From Acidicapsa dinghuensis (GTDB lineage: Bacteria > Acidobacteriota > Terriglobia > Terriglobales > Acidobacteriaceae), in contig NZ_JAGSYH010000003.1 in NCBI RefSeq assembly GCF_025685685.1, positions 372,001 through 436,000 on the forward strand: a DNA stretch of 64,000 nt. Reading direction: 5' to 3'. Below the pieces are notes generated by a model that did no database searches, was not told the DNA's origin, and was given only the letters and a program-made list of their open reading frames with translations. Shown piece after piece: positions 49,626 to 57,335 of the stretch. A program made the position numbers and the translations under genes. The stretch's first letter is position 1, and each line of letters starts with the position of its first letter.

Positions 49626-50867
49626 ATGTCAGGCAGAGGCTTCACGGTGAAGAAGGACTGGGATAATCCGATCGCGCATGCGATGCCGGACGCCGTGCGC
49701 GTCCCAGCCGGTCTGCGCATTGGAAACGTCGAGGTCGCTCCAGCTACCGTGCTGGCTCCCATGGCTGGAGTGACCGACACCGTCTTTCGCCGCTTCATCC
49801 GCCAGGCAAGCCAGTTCATCGCAAGCCCGGAGAACGGAACTGATTCCGCTTCAGTCGAAACCGAGATTTCGAATCAGCAGTCGGGCTGCGGATTGATCAT
49901 GACCGAGTTCACCTCGGCGGATGGTCTTTCGCGTATGCGCGAGTCGAAGCGCAAACGCTACCTCACCTTCTACGACGACGAGCATCCGATTGCGGCACAG
50001 CTCTTCGGGTCGAATCCCGAGACCTTGGCTGAAGCTGCGCGGATTGTGCAGGACACGGGTTTCGATCTCGTCGATCTAAATCTCGGTTGCCCGGCTAAGC
50101 GCGTCGTGGGCTGCAACGGCGGTTCTGGCCTGTTGCGCGACTTGCCGAAGATCGGCGAAATCTTCAAGGCTGTCCGTGCAGCGGTGACGATTCCCTTCAC
50201 CGTTAAGTTCCGGCTTGGATGGAATGACTCGCAAATCGTCTGCGTCGATTTGGCGAAGATGGCCGAGTCCGAAGGCCTGTGCGCCGTCTCGTTGCATGCC
50301 CGCACTCGCGAGCAGGGCTATACCGGCCAGGCGCGCTGGGAGTGGATCGCCGCCGTCAAGGACGCAGTGAGTATTCCGGTCATTGGCAACGGTGACATCC
50401 GAACCCCTGAAGACGCAGCGGCGATGGTGGCGCAGACCGGCTGCGATGCCGTCATGATTGGCCGCGCTGCGCCGTCGAATCCATGGATCTTCCGCCAGAT
50501 CGCCGAGTACACGGCTACTGGCAACTACACGCGGCCCACCGAACAGGATCGCTACCGCATGATCCGCACCTACTTCCAGATGCTGCTGGATGAAGTGGAA
50601 GCTGCGGCGCCGGGCGAGAAATCGGCTTACTCCGGCAAGGAGACTGCGGGCAAGATGAAGCAGTTTGCTAGCTGGTTTACGCATGGCGTACCCGGCGGCG
50701 CGAAGCTGAGGTCGCAGATCTATGCGGCAAGAACCGGTAGCTCCGTGCTGGATGCGGTGGATGCGTTCTTTGAAAAACGGCTATGTGCAGGAGACGAAGC
50801 GCCATCGGAAGTCGAAGAATGCTCCTCTATTGCATTTTCAGAAGAAGCGCTTTCCTGCGCTGATTGA
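49626..50867 (+). CDS. dusB: tRNA-dihydrouridine synthase (DusB type)
   Basis: The protein has 413 residues and reduces uridines in tRNA with FMN and NADPH. The barrel begins APMAGVTDTVFRRFIRQ; the catalytic cysteine is in DLNLGCPAKRVVGCNGGSGLL; HARTREQGYTG, PVIGNGDIRTPEDA and MIGRAAPSNPWIF complete the FMN site. A polar insertion of about 25 residues (QFIASPENGTDSASVETEIS) separates the first helix from the LIMTEFTSADGL strand, which in most DusB proteins follows directly. The C-terminus (from FFEKRLCAGDEAPSE) is acidic and longer than usual. It overlaps the following frame only if a TTG start is used there. Confidence 0.92.
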   Translation: MSGRGFTVKKDWDNPIAHAMPDAVRVPAGLRIGNVEVAPATVLAPMAGVTDTVFRRFIRQASQFIASPENGTDSASVETEISNQQSGCGLIMTEFTSADGLSRMRESKRKRYLTFYDDEHPIAAQLFGSNPETLAEAARIVQDTGFDLVDLNLGCPAKRVVGCNGGSGLLRDLPKIGEIFKAVRAAVTIPFTVKFRLGWNDSQIVCVDLAKMAESEGLCAVSLHARTREQGYTGQARWEWIAAVKDAVSIPVIGNGDIRTPEDAAAMVAQTGCDAVMIGRAAPSNPWIFRQIAEYTATGNYTRPTEQDRYRMIRTYFQMLLDEVEAAAPGEKSAYSGKETAGKMKQFASWFTHGVPGGAKLRSQIYAARTGSSVLDAVDAFFEKRLCAGDEAPSEVEECSSIAFSEEALSCAD

Positions 50868-50899
50868 ATTACAAAGTGGACTCTGATTTACTTCATGTC

Positions 50900-51616
50900 A
50901 TGAAGGGCACTCTGCGATGGCTGCGCTTAGGGCTAGCTATCTTACTTTTTGCTGGTACTCTTGCGTGGCTGGTCGGACAAGGCGAGGAATGGCGTTTTCG
51001 TTATTCCGCAGCCAAACTTCTGCAGAACGTAAAGGCTATTCGCGTTGGATACAGCTCGCCCGAAGAAGCGCGAAGACTCTTAAGTTCCTGGGGTGATAAA
51101 GACCACGTCTTTGGTGGATGTTTCGGAAATGAATGCCGATACTTCGTCAACATCGATAACGGTCTAACTTTTCTCGCATCCATGGATGCAGGTCCCGAGC
51201 ACTTTCAGTTTTTCCACCATCTGCTGGATTCTCTCGCACTCCGACCGTCGTCCGCCGGAGCTGGCTTCATGTGGAACGGAGATTTGATCACCGAGAAGAC
51301 TTTCGCTGCATCCACTAGCTTGCCCGTGCAAGACTGGTTTGTCAGGGACGGTGCGTACGTCCCCGACTTAGTGATTTCGTCGAGCGAGGTTACGCAATTT
51401 CGAATAAGCGATATCTCAACGACAAACGATAAGAACGTCTCCGCACGAAACGTCAAAGGCCCATACGGAATTACGATAAAGTTCCTCCCGCAGGAGTCCT
51501 CAGATCAGCAAGCCGCGCTTATGAATTTCAGGTTTAGTTGCTTCACGACCCTTGTCCCTTGTTCAAGTGAAAGCGATCTTCTTCCAGCAGCAAGCGGCCT
51601 TATTAAGCAGAAGTAG
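50900..51616 (+). CDS. Membrane-anchored hypothetical protein
   Basis: The protein has 238 residues. One N-terminal transmembrane helix or uncleaved signal (LGLAILLFAGTLAWLVG) is followed by an exported domain with RRLLSSWGDKDHVFGGCFGNECRYFVNIDNG. A pair of cysteines there and another near the end (CFTTLVPC) could form disulfides. No family is recognised. Base composition is lower in GC than flanking genes. A TTG at 50864 would extend it by 12 residues, overlapping dus; the ATG at 50900 is preferred because it begins right before the hydrophobic segment. No good ribosome binding site is visible. Confidence 0.6.
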   Translation: MKGTLRWLRLGLAILLFAGTLAWLVGQGEEWRFRYSAAKLLQNVKAIRVGYSSPEEARRLLSSWGDKDHVFGGCFGNECRYFVNIDNGLTFLASMDAGPEHFQFFHHLLDSLALRPSSAGAGFMWNGDLITEKTFAASTSLPVQDWFVRDGAYVPDLVISSSEVTQFRISDISTTNDKNVSARNVKGPYGITIKFLPQESSDQQAALMNFRFSCFTTLVPCSSESDLLPAASGLIKQK

Positions 51617-51666
51617 GAGTCGGGAAACAACCTCGTTTTCTCATACGTATTGAATGAGAGCTGCTG

Positions 51667-52434
51667 TTACTTTACCTGGTCCGCAGTCACTTCCACCTCC
51701 AGCCGATGCGTCGTCCCCGGCACATCGAGCGATCCAAGCACTACAGGCTTTCCCAGCGGCAGTACTGAGGTTGCGCTCAGCTCAGTCTGATGCACCACTG
51801 GATCTTCCCCACCAAAGCTTGAGTGCTCGTCACCGACACTCGACTCTGCGATCTTTGATGTCACCTTCACCCCGTCGACAAAACCTTCCGCTCTGGAATC
51901 GATGCCGAGGCCGATATCCATGTACTGGATCTGGTTTTCCTTGGCATTGCTGTCTTTGTTGAAGTTGCCGGTCCTGATCGGCACGCGCGTCCCCTGCTTC
52001 AGGTCGGCGCGATCACCGGAAGCAACAACCAGTTCAAAGCGCTGCGATACTCCATGCTTGCCGTCTTCAACCTGTGTAAGCGTGTAGGTCAAGCGGTAGG
52101 TGCGAACCGGCTTATCCATCTCTGCGACAATCTTCTGCGCCAGCGCAACATCGGCAGCAGAGGCGTTGATCGAGATGATCTGCGCCGATGGGTTCAGATA
52201 GGCACTGGCCCGCGGCATCGCATTGCGCAGGGCCTGCATGACGTCGTTAGCCTGGTCGTGCGAAACCATGTGCTGCAGCACAATCATCTGGTAAGTGTCC
52301 GCGTGGTAGCGCTCCTCGGATTGCGCGTGTGCTGTTGCCGCTGCGGTCAGACTCATCATCACTGCGATGATCGTTATTGTCAGGGCATTGCTCAGATACT
52401 TTTTTTCATTGCCCGCGTCCAAGCGTCGTGACAT
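51667..52434 (-). CDS. Exported secretin-domain-like protein
   Basis: The protein has 255 residues. A signal sequence (LTITIIAVMMSLTAAATAHAQ) is followed by a segment like a secretin N1/NolW domain: NDVMQALRNAMPRASAYLNPSAQIISINASAADVALAQKIVAEMDKP. The rest (YRLTYTLTQVEDGKHGVSQRFELVVASGDRADLKQGTRVPI, then LPLGKPVVLGSLDVPGTTHRLEVEV) resembles the beta-domain in the C-terminal half of secretin-like proteins but is far too short for a pore. I found no type II secretion or pilus genes nearby. It may be an outer-membrane or periplasmic scaffold; the function is not known. Confidence 0.7.
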   Translation of the reverse strand: MSRRLDAGNEKKYLSNALTITIIAVMMSLTAAATAHAQSEERYHADTYQMIVLQHMVSHDQANDVMQALRNAMPRASAYLNPSAQIISINASAADVALAQKIVAEMDKPVRTYRLTYTLTQVEDGKHGVSQRFELVVASGDRADLKQGTRVPIRTGNFNKDSNAKENQIQYMDIGLGIDSRAEGFVDGVKVTSKIAESSVGDEHSSFGGEDPVVHQTELSATSVLPLGKPVVLGSLDVPGTTHRLEVEVTADQVK

Positions 52435-52637
52435 TTCGCCTCCTCAAGTCTTCACCCCGGAGACAATGTGAGGTTATGCGTCCGGTGTGGTGTCGATACA
52501 CCCAGACAGACGCGGTGTAATCTTTTGCGCTCAAAAAATTCTTTCCGGCTATCCCTGCCTCCGATCTATGCACTCCTGTGGTAAGCTGCCAACTCATAAG
52601 GCCCCGTCGCAGTCCACACCTGTTCCAAGGAGCTCCA

Positions 52638-53810
52638 ATGCGAGTCCGGCCCATTGCCATCGTCCTGCTTGTTTGTGTTGCAGGCGTCGCCGCGGCGACA
52701 TTAAGCGCCGAGGGCAGAGGGTCAGGTGCATCCAAATCTGACACTCCTAAGGCTACGCAAGGCTGGGACGCCACTGCGGCTGCAAAATATCTCGATGACC
52801 GCGAGGTGTGGTGGCAGGCGTGGCCGCATGCACAGAAGGATCACGGCACGGTCTGCGTCAGCTGTCATACGCAGGTTCCCTACGCGCTGGCGCGGCCGGT
52901 GCTACGCAATGCGCTCGGCCAGCACACGCTGACCGATCCGGAATCGGCGATGATCGAAAGCGTCGTAAAGCGAGTAAATCTCGGCGATGAGGCAAAGACC
53001 TTCTACACGGATGCACAGCATGGACCTGGGAAGACAAAGGAAGCGCGCAACGCAGAAGCGGTCAACAATGCGCTGATTCTGGCCTCGTATGACGCCGCCG
53101 ACACCGCCGGCGGCGCGCACATGCAGCCCGTTACTTTCGCTGCTTTCTCAGCTATGTGGAAGTTGCAGGAGCGGACGGGCGACAAGGCTGGCGCGTGGGT
53201 GTGGCAGAACTTTCACTTCTCGCCATGGGAAGCGCCGGAGAGCGAATACTGGGGCGCGTGCATGGCTGCGGTTGCGACCGGCATCGCACCGGATCATTAT
53301 CGCGAAGATGCGCGCATCCAGCCGAATCTGAAGCTGCTGCGCGATTATCTACTGCGCGAAGAACCCCATCAGCCAATGATCAATCGCGTGGCGCTGCTAT
53401 GGGCTTCCTCAAAATTGCCGGGCTTGATGTCAAACAAAGATCGCGATGCGCTGGCCCGTGAACTCGCCGAAAAACAGCATGCCGACGGCGGCTGGAGCGT
53501 AGCAGAGCTTGGCACGAATGCTAAGGGTGAGACCGTATGGAAGCGGCATGATGACTCCTCATTCAACACCAATAGCGACGGGGTCGCAACTGGACTGATT
53601 GTGCTGGCTCTGGAAGAATCTGGCATGAAGAAGAACAGCGCTGAACTCAAGCGCGGGCTGGCCTGGCTCGAAACAAATCAAAACAAAGACGATGGCAAGT
53701 GGCCCGCCTGGTCGCTTAATCTTAAGCGAGACCCCAATTCCGATGTGGGTAAATTTATGAGCGACGCGGCAACGGGATTTTCAGTGTTGGCGCTCGAAAG
53801 AAGCCGTTAG
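52638..53810 (+). CDS. Exported protein with CXXCH heme motif and terpene-cyclase-like toroid
   Basis: The protein has 390 residues. A signal peptide (PIAIVLLVCVAGVAAATLSA) is followed by a c-type heme-binding motif CVSCH (residues 73-77) in a stretch WWQAWPHAQKDHGTVCVSCHTQVPYALARP. The rest is made of helical pairs typical of squalene-hopene cyclase/prenyltransferase alpha-alpha toroids (EKQHADGGWSVAELG, FNTNSDGVATGLIVLALEESGM, GLAWLETNQNKDDGKWPAWSLNL, ATGFSVLALE). The QxxDGGW-like QHADGGW is the strongest hint. The cyclase DXDD motif is absent, so cyclisation activity is doubtful; a redox or sensing role is possible. AAGGAG precedes the ATG at 52638. Confidence 0.8.
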   Translation: MRVRPIAIVLLVCVAGVAAATLSAEGRGSGASKSDTPKATQGWDATAAAKYLDDREVWWQAWPHAQKDHGTVCVSCHTQVPYALARPVLRNALGQHTLTDPESAMIESVVKRVNLGDEAKTFYTDAQHGPGKTKEARNAEAVNNALILASYDAADTAGGAHMQPVTFAAFSAMWKLQERTGDKAGAWVWQNFHFSPWEAPESEYWGACMAAVATGIAPDHYREDARIQPNLKLLRDYLLREEPHQPMINRVALLWASSKLPGLMSNKDRDALARELAEKQHADGGWSVAELGTNAKGETVWKRHDDSSFNTNSDGVATGLIVLALEESGMKKNSAELKRGLAWLETNQNKDDGKWPAWSLNLKRDPNSDVGKFMSDAATGFSVLALERSR

Positions 53811-53865
53811 TTAAGTCTTAAGTTTTGACCCGTGGGCAATTCTGAAAGAGAAAGGAACCTGCCCC

Positions 53866-54756
53866 ATGTACACTTCTTATCCAACTTCCATGAAGACAAT
53901 CTTCGTTCCGGCTGCGCTGTTCGTGCTGGCCACTACAACCATGTTTGCCCAGGACTCCGAACACTCCTGGTCGAAGACCTATCAGCTCTCTGGCAAACCG
54001 ACGCTTGTTTTCGAAACAGGCGATGCTGGTGTCGAGATTCACTCCTGCGGAGGCTGCCGCGAGATCCGCATCCATGTCGCAATCGAAGGCAAGAATCTGA
54101 GCGACTATCGCCTCGAAGAAAGCCAGACCGGCGATCAGGTCCAGTTCAAGCTTCACGAGCGTGAGCATCTTGGATTCCACATCGACCACCGTCAGTCCCA
54201 CACGCAGGTCAGCGTCGAGACGCCTGCCCAGCTCAATCTCCAGGCCAAAACCTCCGATGGCAGCGTGGCTATCGACGGGCTTAATGGCCAACTCGAACTC
54301 ATCACCGGCGACGGTAGCGTGACACTCGACCATCTCTCCGGCGATCTGCACCTCAAGTCAAGCGATGGCCCCGTCCGCATCACCGATTTCTCCGGCGCGC
54401 TTGATGCTCACACCAGCGATGGCAGCCTCAACGTCGATGGCGTCTTTCATGCCCTCACGGTACACTCCGGCGACGCCTCTGTGGATGTGAACCTGCGCCC
54501 CGGTACCAAGCTCACCTCCGCATCAACTATCCAAACTTCAGATGGCCAGGTCACGATTCGCGTTCCTGGAGATTTCGCCGCCGATCTGGAAGTGCATACG
54601 AGCGATGGCCATGTGGATTGCGCGTTGCCGCTGACGATGGATGGCTATCACAGCAATGGCGGCGATAGTCATCAGCTTCGCGGACGCATCAACGGCGGAG
54701 GAACGCTGCTGACCATTCACACCAGCGATGGCAATGTGAAGATTGAGTCGATCTAA
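53866..54756 (+). CDS. Exported DUF4097-like beta-solenoid protein
   Basis: The protein has 296 residues. A signal peptide (MKTIFVPAALFVLATTTMFAQ after a short N-terminal stretch) is followed by a right-handed beta-helix-like repeat. The turns are marked by S/T-S-D-G (TSDGSVAIDGL, TGDGSVTLDHL, SSDGPVRITDF, TSDGSLNVDGV, TSDGQVTIRV, TSDGHVDCAL, TSDGNVKIESI), each about 18-30 residues apart. This is the DUF4097 pattern found in envelope-stress and adhesin-like proteins. AAAGGA precedes the ATG at 53866. No anchor or transmembrane segment is seen beyond the signal, so it is likely periplasmic or surface-bound. Confidence 0.82.
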   Translation: MYTSYPTSMKTIFVPAALFVLATTTMFAQDSEHSWSKTYQLSGKPTLVFETGDAGVEIHSCGGCREIRIHVAIEGKNLSDYRLEESQTGDQVQFKLHEREHLGFHIDHRQSHTQVSVETPAQLNLQAKTSDGSVAIDGLNGQLELITGDGSVTLDHLSGDLHLKSSDGPVRITDFSGALDAHTSDGSLNVDGVFHALTVHSGDASVDVNLRPGTKLTSASTIQTSDGQVTIRVPGDFAADLEVHTSDGHVDCALPLTMDGYHSNGGDSHQLRGRINGGGTLLTIHTSDGNVKIESI

Positions 54757-54759
54757 AGG

Positions 54760-56373
54760 CTACAGGCCCATGCTGGCGCTACGCTTGCGGAAGACGACTT
54801 TCAGCTCGTTGCGCCAGTGCTCCCCCACTGCAATCAATTCCCACTCCACCTGCGGCGAGAGAAAACGCAGCACCGTCTCGTTCGCCGGATGGATGCGCAG
54901 CGCTGGAGCGATCAGCAGGAGCTTTGGCGGGCGCGGCGCAACCTCTGCTCCAGCAAAGTAGCCTTCGCGCTCGAATGCGCCTGTTTCGCGCGTGCCGCGA
55001 AGCTGCCGGTCGGCATTCAGCGCGCGCACGCGAAGCCAATAATCGAGCCCCTGCAGCGGCAGGTGCAGATCCTCATCTGCTTTGACCTCGATGATTACCA
55101 GGCGTCCCTGGCGATCGAGTGTAAGCAGATCGAGCATGCCGCGCTCGCCTGCTCCGATGGCCGGCACCTGAGAATAGAGAAACTCTCCGCGCAGGCCGGG
55201 CAACATCTCTTCGAGCGACCGGCGCAAACAGGATTCAAGCCAACGCTCCGGCTGCATTCGGAACAGCGGATCGGCGTGCTCGCCACCCGCCTGACGGCTT
55301 AAGCAAAGCGCTTCCAGCAGATTGCGGCACATCGGCTCGTTCTCAGCGGTAAGACGCGTTTCCTGGGCTCCGGCACCAAGCGTGATCTCTTCTTCGCGCT
55401 GGAAAGAATATGCTGCCGTTGCCTGACGGACGCGGGCAAACTCCAGGCCATGCAGCAGTAAAGCGACCTCGCCGGCAGAGCGCGGACGAAGCTCTACTCT
55501 CTTGCGGCCTGCGATAGGCACAAGCTGCATTACGCGCTCGATACTCGACGCAGCCTTCTCAATCGCTGCATCCACGTCAAAGGCACGCACCAGCCGCGAC
55601 GCAACGTTGCCCGTATCGCGAAAGTCAATCTCGGTCAGCTCTTCGGATCTTTCATCGAGAGTAAAAAGCTGAAAATGCGCAGCAGCTTGATTGAGCCACG
55701 CCATGCGTTCTGCGGTGGTCTGCTGCGTACCGCGCGGCACAATCACTTTAAGCCCCTCGTAATGACGACTGGGACGCCTGCTGACCGAGTGTTCGCGGCA
55801 ATGGCTGAGCCACAGCAGGCCAAGAGTGAGAATGCCATCGATCATCGCAGGCGACTCTTCGGAGCCAACGGCGATTACCGCCTCTGCGTGCGCACCCTTG
55901 CCGCCGCGTACCAGATGTCCTCGCACATAAGCCGGTCCGAAGCTGTGCTCGAGATCGGTCGCGGAAGTAAAGCCCTCGGGCTTTGCCTCGGGAAATCTTC
56001 TAGCCAGGACACGCTCAAGCAGGCGCTGATATTGTCGCCGTGCTGTGTCGCGCGAGGTTGGCGTTCGGCGATCCTTATTCGGAACAATCTCCAGTGAGGT
56101 TGGCTTGGGAGCGCCCATGCGGCGGGTCATCAGCCGCAGGCTGGCAGTACGATGCTGCGCTGAGAGGACTGTGCGCACCATGTTGCGCTCTTCACTCCAG
56201 AGCTGCAGGACGCAACGACCATGCGATTCCGAGACCTGACATCGAGCCAGCCGGAGGTCGAAGATCACTCGCCCATCTTCCAGTACAGCCGCTTCCAGAT
56301 GTTTGGCGAGATAACTCTCGATGATCGAAACCAGTTCTTCCGCAGAAGGAGTTTCTTCAGGCTTTACCGGCAT
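54760..56373 (-). CDS. Conserved protein with PD-(D/E)XK nuclease-like domain
   Basis: The protein has 537 residues. The N-terminal 400 residues are not assigned to a known family, but include a short helical region (SIIESYLAKHLEAAVLED) and GKGAHAEAVIAVGSE. The C-terminal domain has a PD-(D/E)XK-like signature: Asp415 in GERGMLDLLTLDRQG, then Glu429-X-Lys431 in LVIIEVKADEDLHLPLQGLDYWLRV. This arrangement suggests a nuclease or nuclease-derived nucleic-acid-binding module. No operon partner is close; the convergent DUF4097 gene ends four bases away. It may act in DNA repair or restriction, but this is inference. Confidence 0.8.
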   Translation of the reverse strand: MPVKPEETPSAEELVSIIESYLAKHLEAAVLEDGRVIFDLRLARCQVSESHGRCVLQLWSEERNMVRTVLSAQHRTASLRLMTRRMGAPKPTSLEIVPNKDRRTPTSRDTARRQYQRLLERVLARRFPEAKPEGFTSATDLEHSFGPAYVRGHLVRGGKGAHAEAVIAVGSEESPAMIDGILTLGLLWLSHCREHSVSRRPSRHYEGLKVIVPRGTQQTTAERMAWLNQAAAHFQLFTLDERSEELTEIDFRDTGNVASRLVRAFDVDAAIEKAASSIERVMQLVPIAGRKRVELRPRSAGEVALLLHGLEFARVRQATAAYSFQREEEITLGAGAQETRLTAENEPMCRNLLEALCLSRQAGGEHADPLFRMQPERWLESCLRRSLEEMLPGLRGEFLYSQVPAIGAGERGMLDLLTLDRQGRLVIIEVKADEDLHLPLQGLDYWLRVRALNADRQLRGTRETGAFEREGYFAGAEVAPRPPKLLLIAPALRIHPANETVLRFLSPQVEWELIAVGEHWRNELKVVFRKRSASMGL

Positions 56374-56380
56374 TCGCGAG

Positions 56381-56920
56381 CTACCACCTCATGCGCGCGC
56401 GAAGCCCGGTGATGTGCGCCGTATGATGCCGTGAATGCCAATCGTACATGGCAAGTACACGATCCAGTTCCTGATGACCGCCTTCGGGGTGTACGTAGCC
56501 ACGACGAAAATCTTCTGCGCTTATGGATTTGAGCAATGTGGTCCAGCGCGCATGCAGCGCTTCGAGAAGATTGAGTGATATCTGGACCGGCAGAGACGAA
56601 TCAGGAAGCGCGGCCCAGGCTGCTTCGTCATAGGGCTTGATCGTGGGCCAGTCTTCTGTCAGGAGCAGCTTCATACGCACATACGCGTTGGCATGGCGAT
56701 CGGCAACATGATGGACAACCTGGCGAACCGTCCATCCCTCTTCGCGATAAGGCGTGTCCAGTTGCTCGGTGCTCAGATCTGCAACCGCTGCCGCTAGCCG
56801 CTCCGGAAGCAGACGAAGCATTTCGATGCTGGCTTCGCGGCCACGAAGGGAATAACTTGCTGGAGGCGTAAACCGGCCTACGGGAAAGCGGAGTGTTTCA
56901 AGATCAGGCTGCTGAGTCAT
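56381..56920 (-). CDS. DinB/YfiT-family metal-dependent protein
   Basis: This 179-residue four-helix DinB_2/YfiT-type protein has the three-histidine metal site: the first His in TVRQVVHHVADRHANAY, and the second and third in DWHSRHHTAHI. Other signatures are LRFPVGRFTPP near the start, GWTVRQVVHHVADRHANAY, EGGHQELDRVLAMYDWHSRHH. YfiT-like proteins include bacillithiol or other thiol transferases and hydrolases. ATG 56920 starts the usual TQQPDLETLRFPVGRF segment; the upstream frame (to 57010) overlaps the hairpin at 56973-57008 and is not coding. It is seven bases from the PD-(D/E)XK gene. Confidence 0.88.
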   Translation of the reverse strand: MTQQPDLETLRFPVGRFTPPASYSLRGREASIEMLRLLPERLAAAVADLSTEQLDTPYREEGWTVRQVVHHVADRHANAYVRMKLLLTEDWPTIKPYDEAAWAALPDSSLPVQISLNLLEALHARWTTLLKSISAEDFRRGYVHPEGGHQELDRVLAMYDWHSRHHTAHITGLRARMRW

Positions 56921-56972
56921 TGCATTCACCATAACAAAGCACACCATCGTAAAACAGTTATGCCCCAAAAGC

Positions 56973-57008
56973 GCGAGGCTCCCAAGCATACCGCTTTGGG
57001 AGCCTCGC
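56973..57008 (-). terminator. Intrinsic terminator of the His-rich gene
   Basis: GCGAGGCTCCCAAGC (56973-56987) and GCTTTGGGAGCCTCGC (56993-57008) form a stem of about 15 bp with one bulge and a 5-base loop. A CTTTT run follows on the minus strand. It lies 30 bases beyond the stop of the small gene at 57038. Confidence 0.8.
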
Positions 57009-57037
57009 ATTCGCTGTATCCGTGCTAAGCGATTCGC

Positions 57038-57148
57038 TTAGGCGGCGCGGTGATGGTGGTGACGATGGTGATGGTGGCGCTTGCCGGCCGCGAAAGCAGG
57101 GCTCGCGACAACCAGCATCAAAATTGTGGCAACGAGGAACTTCTTCAT
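57038..57148 (-). CDS. Histidine-rich exported mini-peptide
   Basis: The peptide has 36 residues. A standard signal peptide (MKKFLVATILMLVVASPAFA) is followed by AGKRHHHHRHHHHRAA, eight His in two runs separated by an Arg. The mature peptide would be about 15 residues and could bind nickel, copper or zinc in the periplasm, or have another cationic role. ATG 57148 is chosen because it starts the signal; an upstream extension would not. A strong terminator follows at once. No ribosome binding site of good quality is visible, and the family is not one I know. Confidence 0.65.
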   Translation of the reverse strand: MKKFLVATILMLVVASPAFAAGKRHHHHRHHHHRAA

Positions 57149-57335
57149 GCCATGAAGAGTAGCACGATTTTGCTGAGGAAATGTGACGGCTAACACGCTT
57201 GTAGCATGCTGCGAACGCAAGAGGAACCAAGAGCGCCAAGATACTGTCTTAAGCCACTTTAAAGGCCTGGCAGCGTATAACTAAAACGTCGGCGTCGGGC
57301 AAATAGGCCGCTAATTTCCAGAAATCGAGGCATCT

